This document shows positions 40,601-48,300 of a stretch of DNA of 64,000 nt, piece by piece. Below the pieces are notes generated by a model. The model searched no databases. It was given only the letters and a program-made list of their open reading frames with translations, and was not told the DNA's origin. Source of the stretch: Aurantibacillus circumpalustris (GTDB taxonomy: Bacteria > Bacteroidota > Bacteroidia > B-17B0 > Aurantibacillaceae); assembly GCF_029625215.1 (NCBI RefSeq), contig NZ_CP121197.1:1984001-2048000 (forward strand), given 5' to 3'. The translations under genes were made by a program, and so were the position numbers. How positions within the stretch are numbered: position 1 is the stretch's first letter; every line of letters starts with the position of its first letter.

Positions 40601-42580
40601 AGGACCTAAATCGAGAATACCAATTGAATAAGTGCCAAGACCTTTACAACCTGCACTATCAACGGAAACTGTATATGTAATGAGCGTTGGAGTGGGAACT
40701 GGAGGAGTGTGTGGCGCAAATGAATTAGTTCCTATGACACTAGTTGATGTAGGGATTCCGTCGAAACCAGGATGAGAAGAAGTAAAGGTGTAATTAGTAC
40801 TAGCACCACCTGTAGAGGTTAAAGTAAGCGATGTTCCCGCACAAATAGAAGGAGATGCAGAGGATAGTATTGGCTTAAGTGTTAATAAATTAATGGTTGT
40901 AACACCTGTACCTATACAACCGGCACTGTCTACAGTTACAGAATAGGTTTGTCCAGAAGGTGAAAATGGTCCGCCAACGGTATGAGCTAGAGGATTTGCG
41001 TTTCCAATATTACCACTATAACCTGAGGAAAATGTATATGTTGAACCGGTCTGCACCCCAGAGCCAGAAGCTGTTAGTGTGAATTGCGTGTTTGGACAAA
41101 TGGACGGACTAGAAGCTATTAACGTAGGCGTGAGTGTTCTTGAAGACACTACAAGACAGGTGGTACCTGTACAACCCGCGCTATAGGTTGAGAGGCAATA
41201 TTGGATTGGGAAAACAGAAGTGGTACCCGGAGTATGGGCAACAGATGGTGTTGTTGTGGCTGCTTTGTTAATATAATTTGTCGGGGTACCGCTTGAAGGA
41301 ATGGCTTGAAATGTATAAGTGGTACCAGGAGTGGTGCCAGCCGAGAGCGTTATGGATCTGCCTGGACATGAAGTAAGTGCTGAAGATGTTAGTGTTGGCG
41401 TGAGCGCCAGGAGGCCAATGGTAATGGTAGCTGTGCCAGGGCAACCGAAATAGTCACCAACAACCGTGTAAGACCTGGGTAGGGTTGATGGACCTCCGGG
41501 AGAGCATCTCACCGCAGGATTGCCTGTAAAGCTTGGCGGCCCACCTGCACTTTGAGTCCAAGTATAACTGCCCGAGGCGGTTTGAATGGAGACAGCTGTG
41601 AGGGTTAAACACTGGTTAGGACAAATAGAAAAACTGGAAGGGGTAATAGAGACGGGAATACTTGTTGTTATCACAACGGCGGCAGTTGCCACAGTGGTAC
41701 ATGTGCCCGCGGAACCTGTATGTGTAACAACCACAGTAAAAGGCCCGCTGACGGCAGGTGCTGTTTGAGTAGATGCGGTACCCAATGCAGAAGGGATAGG
41801 AGAATACCACTGATAGCCGGTTACGGAAGTGCCTGCTGTAACATTTGTGCCGGTTACAACAGTTGTGGAAGCCGTAAAACTAACAGGGCTACCCAAACAC
41901 ATGGATTGTGTAGCCGGACTAACGGTTGCGGTGATTGCTTGAACAGACACACAGACTGGAGACAAAGGAGTAACTGTACAACCACCAGAGGTTGTACCTG
42001 TGTAGGTATAACACGTGTTTACGGTTGGTGAAAAGGCAATTGTATTGTTAGGAGCTGCGGTTATTGATCCGTCACTCCAAGTATAAGTGGCAATACCTGC
42101 TGAAATTGCTGTTAGTGTAGTTGAAGAGCCACGGCAAATATTTTGGCTAGAAGCCGTTATACTTGCGCCGTTTGGACAATAAATAACCCCTGAAGCTTGA
42201 CCACCAGATTGGAATTGAGAAATAAATGCATTTTGAATAAAAGTTCCCCCATTCCAACCAAAACAAATAACCGTATAGTCTCCGCAGCAAGCCAGACTAA
42301 TTACTATTGCATCATTGGTAACTGTTGAAGAACTTAAGAGGGTACCCGTACTAATTGGTGTTATGGTTTGAGCACATGGCGTTGTAGCGGTAATAACCTG
42401 CCAAGAATAACTTGTTGCGCCTGTAACCTCGGCAACAATAGCCGCTGTTGACGTATAAACACCTGACGAGTTAGCACATTGCGGATTCGCTGATATTGAG
42501 TACTGAGGGGTTTGAGCATTTGCCTCACGACTAAAAAGCAAAGAGAAGATGATAAAACAAGAATAAAGTATTCTTTTCAT
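37604..42580 (-). CDS. Giant Ig/PKD-like adhesin with gliding-motility type B C-terminal domain
   Basis: The start is taken at the ATG at 42580 (MKRILYSCFIIFSLLFSREANAQ), 33 bp inside a longer frame that begins with TTG. About 1480 residues form many Ig/PKD-like repeats of ~80-100 aa, each with phrases like 'SPSICPNTQFTLTASG', 'YTF' and 'VDSAGCxG'. Near the end there is a PKD domain (NQADTMAGGPQTYTW) and then the CHU_C/gliding-associated type B sorting domain: VPNAFTPNNDGVNDVLYV, FNRWGEKVFET, GWDGSYKGQELNTGVFVY. It is probably a cell-surface adhesin exported by the T9SS with the adjacent PorP/SprF protein. Confidence 0.92.
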   Translation of the reverse strand: MKRILYSCFIIFSLLFSREANAQTPQYSISANPQCANSSGVYTSTAAIVAEVTGATSYSWQVITATTPCAQTITPISTGTLLSSSTVTNDAIVISLACCGDYTVICFGWNGGTFIQNAFISQFQSGGQASGVIYCPNGASITASSQNICRGSSTTLTAISAGIATYTWSDGSITAAPNNTIAFSPTVNTCYTYTGTTSGGCTVTPLSPVCVSVQAITATVSPATQSMCLGSPVSFTASTTVVTGTNVTAGTSVTGYQWYSPIPSALGTASTQTAPAVSGPFTVVVTHTGSAGTCTTVATAAVVITTSIPVSITPSSFSICPNQCLTLTAVSIQTASGSYTWTQSAGGPPSFTGNPAVRCSPGGPSTLPRSYTVVGDYFGCPGTATITIGLLALTPTLTSSALTSCPGRSITLSAGTTPGTTYTFQAIPSSGTPTNYINKAATTTPSVAHTPGTTSVFPIQYCLSTYSAGCTGTTCLVVSSRTLTPTLIASSPSICPNTQFTLTASGSGVQTGSTYTFSSGYSGNIGNANPLAHTVGGPFSPSGQTYSVTVDSAGCIGTGVTTINLLTLKPILSSASPSICAGTSLTLTSTGGASTNYTFTSSHPGFDGIPTSTSVIGTNSFAPHTPPVPTPTLITYTVSVDSAGCKGLGTYSIGILDLGPTLTLTTIPASGSVCPGTSFTVNASGSLNYSFFAPPPSVFSPTGGTSPNGFTTFSSSITSPNPIPIAGVVYTVQADSVGCVGTKTFVIREYQLNPGIILSPTIVCSGQPITVTATNVVSGTYTFFTATSLSPIPSLLTTGPSTTVPHNPTIQTVYSVVVDSAGCKSIFPPPTATITLLPDLALLPSTSAASVCPGITTTLSVSTPTTALNYTYTWSQITGTGQITPINSQSIVAYPTSNSTYSINVLDSLGCVGNTVISVGIDPGLSFPITLASSGSTICQISGQAPQTVTLTASSTITPISLGAVNYTWTPNISLTPSNTNYSVTSGPSVTTLYTVTASNGYGCVAQNTIIVPVGTVPPANTPNAVYSGVCVGFTSTLTAFGAISYTWTGNTFTNAIAQQSISVGAGSYTVLMSNGGGCTNIATRSITPLPDLIIPVTASSPTTCIESNSPKYSKPVHLTATGAGSYVWFPYNPIHMTYSLGAQTDVRPPVTTIYTVVGSSPNCAGKGTITVAVIQQFSMNVTPPLPAMCIGDSLQLDVVNIGSDAVGPAYSYSWTEALNAPPISMSNYFTPSVMVYPQNTTTYTTEVRDSRGCISFPKLVTVTVLPRPLTAISIPTINSVATNTVCFVGLNPGALDVTINLTGNNMNLGLQFGIVPTYSWISPYAPRQSILTPANNNAITISAPIRELNNSAIAVYTLISGYNGVVGCKREDTVSVRVVDCRPVRNFTFTTVEKNDTICARNCITYINQADTMAGGPQTYTWTFKGGSPAISHQQNPTVCYNFPGTYDVILQVANPYPRITLSGAAPGSTNALGAGKYITIMDMPNVTIITPGQRRSDTTVRFGQSVNLSGSGALSYEWSPSYNITSLSKPKVTVSPFKTTQYILTGYNSKHCLSSDTINVNVIEDCGEMYVPNAFTPNNDGVNDVLYVRGICLQSLSFMIFNRWGEKVFETAVQSVGWDGSYKGQELNTGVFVYRLEGKTYDGKGYSSKGNITLLR

Positions 42581-42896
42581 AGTATAGGAATTAATGTAGC
42601 TAAATTTACGCAAAAGTTATTTTTAAATAGTTGTTTTCACTCACCCACAGGTAGGTTTTACTAACCCGTAAATATAAAAAGAGAAATTTAAATTAACAAA
42701 TTTTGAGAAAAATAGAATTTTTTTGAGTTATTTTAGAGGTTTTCACTTACAGTTTTCCTTATAAATAGTGGTCTGAGGGAGATATTTTAGAAAGGTTGGG
42801 CGAGCAAAAATTTAGTTTTTAAGAACAAATTAACAGAAGCAAAATTAAAGGATTAAAACTGTAATTTCGGGGTTTAGAAATTTAGCTCTAAAATCT
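42581..42896. other. Divergent promoter region, no gene seen
   Basis: This 316-bp A/T-rich gap separates the adhesin from carA, which are divergently transcribed. It must hold both promoters, but no box stands out clearly enough to call. Confidence 0.45.
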
Positions 42897-44012
42897 ATGC
42901 AATTAAAGTATTCTTCTCTTCCAAAAGCTATTCTTTTGCTGGAAGACGGAAAAGTGTTCGAAGGTAAAGCCGCTGGAAAAATCGGTACCACATCAGGAGA
43001 AATTTGTTTTAACACCGGCATGAGTGGCTATCAGGAGATTTTTACTGACCCGTCGTATTTTGGACAAATTGTTGTGATGACAAATTCTCACATTGGAAAT
43101 TATGGTGTGGAAGAAAATGAAGTGGAAAGTGATTCTATAAAAATTGCAGGAATGGTTTGCAAAAAATTCAACCAAGGTTTTTCCAGAGCCCGCGCTCAGA
43201 AAAGCCTAGGACAATATTTTGAAGAATCAAACATCGTTTCTATTTGTGATGTGGATACCCGTGCTATCGTAAGACACATTCGTGACAAAGGAGCTATGAA
43301 TTGTATTATTTCTTCTGAAATATTAGATGTTGAAGTATTGAAAAAACAATTGGCGAAAGTTCCCAGCATGGAAGGTTTGGAATTGTCTTCTAAAGTAAGT
43401 TGTAAAACAGCCTATAATGTAGGCAACGAAAAAGCCAAATATAAAGTTGCTGTAATGGACTATGGCGCTAAGAAAAATATTTTACGCTCGCTTGTTGAAC
43501 GTGATTGTTATTTGAAAGTTTTTCCAATGAACGCTTCAGCAAAAGATCTTGCGGCGTTTAATCCAGATGGAATCATGTTGAGCAATGGTCCTGGTGATCC
43601 TGGTGTGATGAAAAAAGAAACGGAAGCAGTAAAGGATTTTTTAGCTTTGGGTAAACCTCTTTTCGGAATTTGTTTAGGTCATCAGTTACTGGCTCAGTCT
43701 CAAGGTATCAGTACTTACAAAATGCATACGGGACATAGAGGAATTAATCATCCTGTACAAAACATCATTAGTGGAAAAAGTGAAATTACTTCACAAAATC
43801 ACGGGTTTACGGTTAACGAAAAAGAAATTAATAGTAACCCAAACTTAGAAATTAGTCACGTTAACCTAAATGACAAAACTATTGAAGGTATTCGCCTAAA
43901 AAATTATAAAGCATTTTCTGTTCAATATCATCCTGAGGCATGTCCGGGACCGTTAGACGCTCGTTATTTATTTGATGAGTTTGTGGGGAATATGGAAGCG
44001 GCGAAGGGTTAG
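42897..44012 (+). CDS. carA: Carbamoyl-phosphate synthase small subunit
   Basis: CarA is the glutaminase subunit that supplies ammonia to CarB for carbamoyl phosphate, used in arginine and pyrimidine synthesis. The 371-aa protein has the N-terminal domain motif GEICFNTGMSGYQEIFTDPS and a class I glutamine amidotransferase domain with the catalytic Cys in FGICLGHQLLA and the His/Glu pair in VQYHPEACPGP. The length is normal. carB is not next to it: the following gene is a small convergent membrane protein. Confidence 0.98.
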   Translation: MQLKYSSLPKAILLLEDGKVFEGKAAGKIGTTSGEICFNTGMSGYQEIFTDPSYFGQIVVMTNSHIGNYGVEENEVESDSIKIAGMVCKKFNQGFSRARAQKSLGQYFEESNIVSICDVDTRAIVRHIRDKGAMNCIISSEILDVEVLKKQLAKVPSMEGLELSSKVSCKTAYNVGNEKAKYKVAVMDYGAKKNILRSLVERDCYLKVFPMNASAKDLAAFNPDGIMLSNGPGDPGVMKKETEAVKDFLALGKPLFGICLGHQLLAQSQGISTYKMHTGHRGINHPVQNIISGKSEITSQNHGFTVNEKEINSNPNLEISHVNLNDKTIEGIRLKNYKAFSVQYHPEACPGPLDARYLFDEFVGNMEAAKG

Positions 44013-44161
44013 AACGTTTGCAGTTTTAACCACGGAGGCGCTAAGGACACTGAGAGACACTAAGAGAGTTGGCAGTGAGCAGTAGGCGGAAATCAGTTGG
44101 CAGTATGCAGTTGACAGAAATCAGTTGTTAGGAAGTTCTTCGCAGTAAACAAGATTCAAAA

Positions 44162-44377
44162 TCATTTCACTTCTTCAAAATCAACGTATTCGCCTTCGTT
44201 ATTCAAGTGTTTTTTTACGGCATTTTTAATATCTTTTTCTTTTGGTGAACTGTGGACATTTGTTTTGTTCTCGGTCTGGGAATTGTTAAAAGAGCGTTTA
44301 GCAGAGCTACTTTTAAAGATATCTACAATTTTGTAAATGAGCCAAACAATTATTAAAGTCCAAATAAAATCTCTCAT
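44162..44377 (-). CDS. Small membrane protein, DUF4834-like
   Basis: The 71-aa protein has one N-terminal membrane helix (IWTLIIVWLIYKIVDIF) and a polar cytoplasmic tail ending GEYVDFEEVK. This layout, with the conserved G-x-Y-V-D-F-E end, matches the DUF4834 group of small Bacteroidota membrane proteins of unknown function. It is convergent with carA. Confidence 0.72.
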   Translation of the reverse strand: MRDFIWTLIIVWLIYKIVDIFKSSSAKRSFNNSQTENKTNVHSSPKEKDIKNAVKKHLNNEGEYVDFEEVK

Positions 44378-44618
44378 AATATTGGATAAAATTAGGTTTT
44401 TTCATTGAGAATTCAAGTTATTGAATGTTAAAGGCTAAATGGGCATTTGAAAGATCTATGTCTGGGTTTGATCTAATTCATTTCCACTTTTTAAAATAAG
44501 TATCAAGCTCTTACTAACTAACTGGTTATAAACTTATATTAATCAGTTTCAAAAGTGATAAATGTTACATTCATTGAGGAATCAAGTCTTTACCTTTGAT
44601 GAAAATAAAATGTATAAC

Positions 44619-46034
44619 ATGAAAATTGAACAAATATATACAGGATGTTTAGCACAAGGTGCTTACTACATAACTTCTAATGGTGAGGCGGCTATTATTG
44701 ATCCATTGCGTGAGGTACAACCTTATCTTGATCGGGCAAATAAAGATGATGTAAAAATTAAATATGTTTTTGAAACACATTTTCATGCGGATTTTGTTTC
44801 GGGACATGTGGATTTGAGCAAAAAAACTGGTGCTGCAATTATATATGGTCCAAACGCGAATCCTGAATTTGAAGCTACTATTGCTAAAGACGGACAAGAA
44901 TTTAAATTGGGAAATGTAAGTATTAAGGTTTTACACACACCTGGCCATACTATGGAAAGCAGTTGTTTTCTTTTAAGAGATGAGAACGGAAAAGACTATG
45001 CCTTATTTAGCGGTGACACTTTATTTTTAGGAGATGTTGGCAGACCAGATTTAGCACAGAAGACAGCTTCTATGACACAAGAAGAACTTGCCGGATTGTT
45101 GTATGAATCATTAAATACAAAAATAATTCCTTTAGCGAACGATGTTATTGTTTATCCCGCTCATGGCGCAGGTAGTGCTTGCGGAAAAAACATGATGAAA
45201 GAAACGGTGGACACTTTGGGGAATCAAAAGAAAATGAATTACGCTTTAAATCAACCAAATAAACAAGAGTTTGTAAAAGCAGTTACAGATGGATTGCTTC
45301 CTCCGCCAGGTTATTTTGGTATGAATGTAGCCATGAATAAAAAAGGAATAGAAAGTTTTGATACCGTTCTTAAAAAGGGATTAAATCCTTTAAGTCCCGG
45401 AGAACTTGAGTTAGCCATGGAAGCAACGGAAGCTTTGTTGTTGGATGTTAGAGATGCTGACGTGTTTTATAAAGGATTTATTCCGCGCTCGATTAATATT
45501 GGATTGCGTGGTGATTTTGCTCCATGGGTTGGATCTTTGATCGTAGATGTTAAACAACCAATTATTTTGGTTACATCAGCGGGTGAAGAAGAAGAAAGTG
45601 TAACAAGATTATCTCGTGTAGGATTTGATAATGTGATTGGTTATTTAAATGGTGGAATGGAATCGTGGATTAAATCAGGAAAAGAAATCGACACAATTAA
45701 TCGCATCACGGCACAACAATTCAAAACAGAATTAAAGGTAGGTGAGACAAAAGTAATTGACGTCAGAAAGGATTCTGAATATGCGGCTGAACACGTTGAA
45801 GAAGCATTTAGTAGACCTTTATCGGATATTAATACCTGGTTTAACTTTATGAAAGAGGATGAACCGTTTTATTTGCATTGCGCAGGAGGTTATAGAAGCA
45901 TGATCGCTGCGAGCATATTGAAGGCAAGAGGAATTCATAATTTTAAGGAAGTAGAGGGTGGCTTAAAAGCAATCGCTGAAGCGGGTGTTCCTAAATCAGA
46001 TTTTGTTTGCCAGAGTAAACTTCAAACTTCTTAA
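44619..46034 (+). CDS. Persulfide dioxygenase-rhodanese fusion, CstB-like
   Basis: The start at 44619 (MKIEQIYTGCLAQGAYYI) gives ~471 aa, as in homologues; the frame extends to an ATG at 44562. Residues ~1-240 are a metallo-beta-lactamase domain with THFHADFVSGH and HTPGHTMES metal ligands, the persulfide dioxygenase type. Next is a pseudo-rhodanese domain whose Cys position reads TSAGEEEE, then an active rhodanese with HCAGGYRS. Domain order and the dead-then-live rhodanese pair match CstB, which oxidises persulfides and forms thiosulfate. It is first in a likely operon: rhodanese lipoprotein, DUF2892-like and DUF202 genes. Confidence 0.88.
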   Translation: MKIEQIYTGCLAQGAYYITSNGEAAIIDPLREVQPYLDRANKDDVKIKYVFETHFHADFVSGHVDLSKKTGAAIIYGPNANPEFEATIAKDGQEFKLGNVSIKVLHTPGHTMESSCFLLRDENGKDYALFSGDTLFLGDVGRPDLAQKTASMTQEELAGLLYESLNTKIIPLANDVIVYPAHGAGSACGKNMMKETVDTLGNQKKMNYALNQPNKQEFVKAVTDGLLPPPGYFGMNVAMNKKGIESFDTVLKKGLNPLSPGELELAMEATEALLLDVRDADVFYKGFIPRSINIGLRGDFAPWVGSLIVDVKQPIILVTSAGEEEESVTRLSRVGFDNVIGYLNGGMESWIKSGKEIDTINRITAQQFKTELKVGETKVIDVRKDSEYAAEHVEEAFSRPLSDINTWFNFMKEDEPFYLHCAGGYRSMIAASILKARGIHNFKEVEGGLKAIAEAGVPKSDFVCQSKLQTS

Positions 46035-46038
46035 TAAA

Positions 46039-46416
46039 GTGAAAAATAAAAACATTTTACAAGTACTAATAATTATTGTGGTTATAGTAGGGATGAGTAG
46101 TTGTAATTCTCCAACAACAACGAAAGAAACAAATTCAACTTTAAACGAATCAAACAAAATGAAAACAGAAAATAAAATAATAGTAGATGTAAGAACCATT
46201 GAAGAGTGGGAAAATGATGGTCATGCAGATTGCTCGGTTAATTACCCTTTAGATCAAATTCAAAATAAAGTTGAAGAATTAAAAAAATACGAGCATGTTG
46301 TTTTGGTTTGCCGCAGCGGCGGACGGGCAGGGGTTGCTAAGGGTCAGTTAGAAAGCGCTGGCATTAAAAGTGTAGAGAACAAAGGACCTTGGCAAAACAT
46401 AAACTGTAATAATTAA
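46039..46416 (+). CDS. Rhodanese-domain lipoprotein
   Basis: The start is taken at the GTG at 46039, 4 bp after the previous stop, which gives a lipoprotein signal (hydrophobic stretch ending VGMSSC). The reading frame runs back to 45985 inside the upstream gene. The mature part is a compact rhodanese (IIVDVRTIEEWENDGH) with active-site loop VCRSGGRAG; Cys is the predicted sulfur acceptor. It probably transfers sulfane sulfur at the membrane or in the periplasm. It is tightly linked to the CstB-like gene. Confidence 0.88.
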   Translation: MKNKNILQVLIIIVVIVGMSSCNSPTTTKETNSTLNESNKMKTENKIIVDVRTIEEWENDGHADCSVNYPLDQIQNKVEELKKYEHVVLVCRSGGRAGVAKGQLESAGIKSVENKGPWQNINCNN

Positions 46417-46421
46417 TTCTT

Positions 46422-46667
46422 ATGGAAGCTATTTTAAAAAATTGGAGTTTTTTAAGGGTCGTGAGAGTTGCTTTAGGATTATTTATTTTGGTGCAAGGCA
46501 TCGTGAACAGTGACACTTTATCAATTTTGCTAGGAGCAGTATTTGCAGGAATGGCTGTGTTTAATGTTGGATGTTGTGGTACTGGCGGCTGTGGCATTAG
46601 TCAAGATAAACATGAAACTACTGCAAATAAAGAAGTTAGTTTTGAGGAAATAAAGTCTGAGAACTAA
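46422..46667 (+). CDS. DUF2892/YgaP-like small membrane protein
   Basis: The 81-aa protein has two hydrophobic segments (about residues 10-30 and 33-50) and a Cys cluster VGCCGTGGCG right after the second, then a polar tail. Membrane domains of this type are fused to or encoded beside rhodaneses such as YgaP. The Cys cluster may take part in sulfur handling or metal binding, which is a guess. It lies 5 bp after the rhodanese lipoprotein. Confidence 0.8.
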   Translation: MEAILKNWSFLRVVRVALGLFILVQGIVNSDTLSILLGAVFAGMAVFNVGCCGTGGCGISQDKHETTANKEVSFEEIKSEN

Positions 46668-46687
46668 AACTCTATGCCAAAATTATT

Positions 46688-47005
46688 ATGAACGAACTTG
46701 AAACTAAAATAAACAAAGATCTTATACTGCGTGAAAATCTTGCCATGCAAAGGACTCACATGGCTAATCAAACAACATTACTGGCGTTTATTAGAACATC
46801 ACTCTACTTCTTAATTGGAGCCTTAAGCTTAGAAAGTCTGTTGAAGCTTAAAGAAGTTCGGGTGATTGAAATTTCTTTTTTTGTAATTTCTTTCGTTATT
46901 CTAACCACGGGAATTCTTAATTATTTTAAACAAAGGCGATTAATTCTTAATAGTGAAAAACACATTGGCAATTATAAACTAGAATATATTGAAACTAGTA
47001 AATGA
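46688..47005 (+). CDS. DUF202 (YidH-like) membrane protein
   Basis: The 105-aa protein has the DUF202 signature RENLAMQRTHMANQTTLLAFIRTSLYF and two membrane helices. No function is established for the family. It lies 20 bp after the DUF2892-like gene and probably ends the sulfur operon. Confidence 0.88.
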   Translation: MNELETKINKDLILRENLAMQRTHMANQTTLLAFIRTSLYFLIGALSLESLLKLKEVRVIEISFFVISFVILTTGILNYFKQRRLILNSEKHIGNYKLEYIETSK

Positions 47006-47068
47006 TTGCTTTTTTTAACCAGAAAAACAGGCAAGTGTCGGTATTGAAAAAATAAATTATTCGATATT

Positions 47069-47473
47069 TTAAACTCCGATTTCTTCATTGCTAAGCCATT
47101 TCGGATTTCTCCTATCAGTTGCGCTATCACGTATTTTCAAATTAAAACTACTAGCAAGTTGGCCGGCTGTCGTTCTTATTTCGTTTAAGTCTTTCGATTC
47201 ATGTATGATTAATCTTCGGTTTTTATTGTACACTAAAGATAATTGAATCATGGAATTGTTTTCAAAGTCTTCCATTTCACATGGCTCACATTTAGCGTAG
47301 AGTGTTCTAAACATAAGTATATAGTCTAATCTCGGTAATTTTTTACAAGCTTCATTAAAATTAAATAGCGAGAGCAGTTTGATTGTTTTAGTGAAGCATT
47401 TTTTATCTGTATCCAAAGTTAAACCCTGTTGGACGATAAAATTGGAGGCTGCGTATTTCCCGATAATTTTCAT
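47069..47473 (-). CDS. Unknown protein divergent from Crp/Fnr regulator
   Basis: I do not recognise this 134-aa soluble protein. It has a KCEPCEMEDF segment (CxxC) in the middle and several conserved-looking basic residues. The codons and frame look like a real gene, and it shares a 123-bp divergent promoter region, with a perfect palindrome, with the Crp/Fnr gene. It could be a regulated target of that protein or a small redox protein. Confidence 0.65.
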   Translation of the reverse strand: MKIIGKYAASNFIVQQGLTLDTDKKCFTKTIKLLSLFNFNEACKKLPRLDYILMFRTLYAKCEPCEMEDFENNSMIQLSLVYNKNRRLIIHESKDLNEIRTTAGQLASSFNLKIRDSATDRRNPKWLSNEEIGV

Positions 47474-47521
47474 AGAATCTCTTTAAAGTTTAATAAAGGT
47501 CGTTTTATTTTTGCTTTTGAT

Positions 47522-47539
47522 ATGTAACCTAAGTTACAT
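47522..47539. promoter_or_regulatory. Palindromic operator, Crp/Fnr-like
   Basis: The sequence atgtaac-ctaa-gttacat has perfect 7-bp arms around four bases. It is centred in the divergent region, ~58 bp upstream of the Crp/Fnr start, and has the size and spacing of a Crp/Fnr-family binding site. It probably serves autoregulation and control of the opposite gene. Confidence 0.7.
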
Positions 47540-47596
47540 GCTTAATTTAAACCTTATCTTAGACATTAAATTAACAAAAAATCTAAGAATAGAATT

Positions 47597-48235
47597 ATGC
47601 TCTCTGAAATTTTAAGAGAAAAACTGGCTCCCATTTTCGAAAAACAACTCGTTGATGAAATATTAAAACTTGCTGAAATTACTCAGGTAAAAGAAGGCGA
47701 GGTTGTGATGGATTACGGAAAGAAAGTACGGTTTATGCCTATTGTGATTAGCGGTACACTCAGAGTAATGCGAAAAGACGAAGAGGGAAGAGAAATTATC
47801 CTGTATTATTTAAGTAGTAACGAAAGTTGCGCGATGGCTTATGCTTGTTGCATGGAGTCTAAATTAAGTGAGGTAAAAGCCATTGCTGAAGACAATGCGG
47901 AAATAATTAAAATCCCGCATGAGAAATTGGATGAATGGTTGATGAAGTATCCAAGTTGGAAAAGCTATATATTCAGCAGTTTTACACAACGGTTTAACGA
48001 GCTACTACGATCTTTAGAGAGCGTGGCCTTTAAAAAGTTAGACGAACGACTAGTTAACTATTTAAAAGATAAAGCAAAGGTGTTCGGGAAATCAGCGATA
48101 CAACTATCTCATAGCCAAATTGCAGAAGAGATGGGTACTAGCAGGGTGGTTATATCGCGGCTTTTAAAACAATTGGAAAACGAAAAGAAATTAATTTTAT
48201 ACAGAAATGAAATTAAATTGCTGAGTGGATTTTAA
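47597..48235 (+). CDS. Crp/Fnr-family transcriptional regulator with Cys-rich sensor
   Basis: The 212-aa protein has a cyclic-nucleotide-binding-type beta-roll (~20-115), a long dimer helix and a C-terminal helix-turn-helix (SHSQIAEEMGTSRVVISRLL). The sensor part holds three close Cys residues (SNESCAMAYACCMES), no Fnr-type N-terminal Cys cluster and no clear cAMP-binding phosphate cassette. Thiol, sulfur or NO sensing is plausible. It lies beside the CstB-like sulfur operon and may control it. Confidence 0.9.
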   Translation: MLSEILREKLAPIFEKQLVDEILKLAEITQVKEGEVVMDYGKKVRFMPIVISGTLRVMRKDEEGREIILYYLSSNESCAMAYACCMESKLSEVKAIAEDNAEIIKIPHEKLDEWLMKYPSWKSYIFSSFTQRFNELLRSLESVAFKKLDERLVNYLKDKAKVFGKSAIQLSHSQIAEEMGTSRVVISRLLKQLENEKKLILYRNEIKLLSGF

Positions 48236-48300
48236 ATTTCGTTTTTAATAGTCATGAAAAAACTTAACTTAGACAATGTTTAACTCTTAAAAACATGTTT

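Noticed and set aside
41586-42031. Plus-strand frames opposite the giant adhesin
   Set aside because: They mirror the repetitive Thr/Ser-rich coding strand and have no start context of their own.
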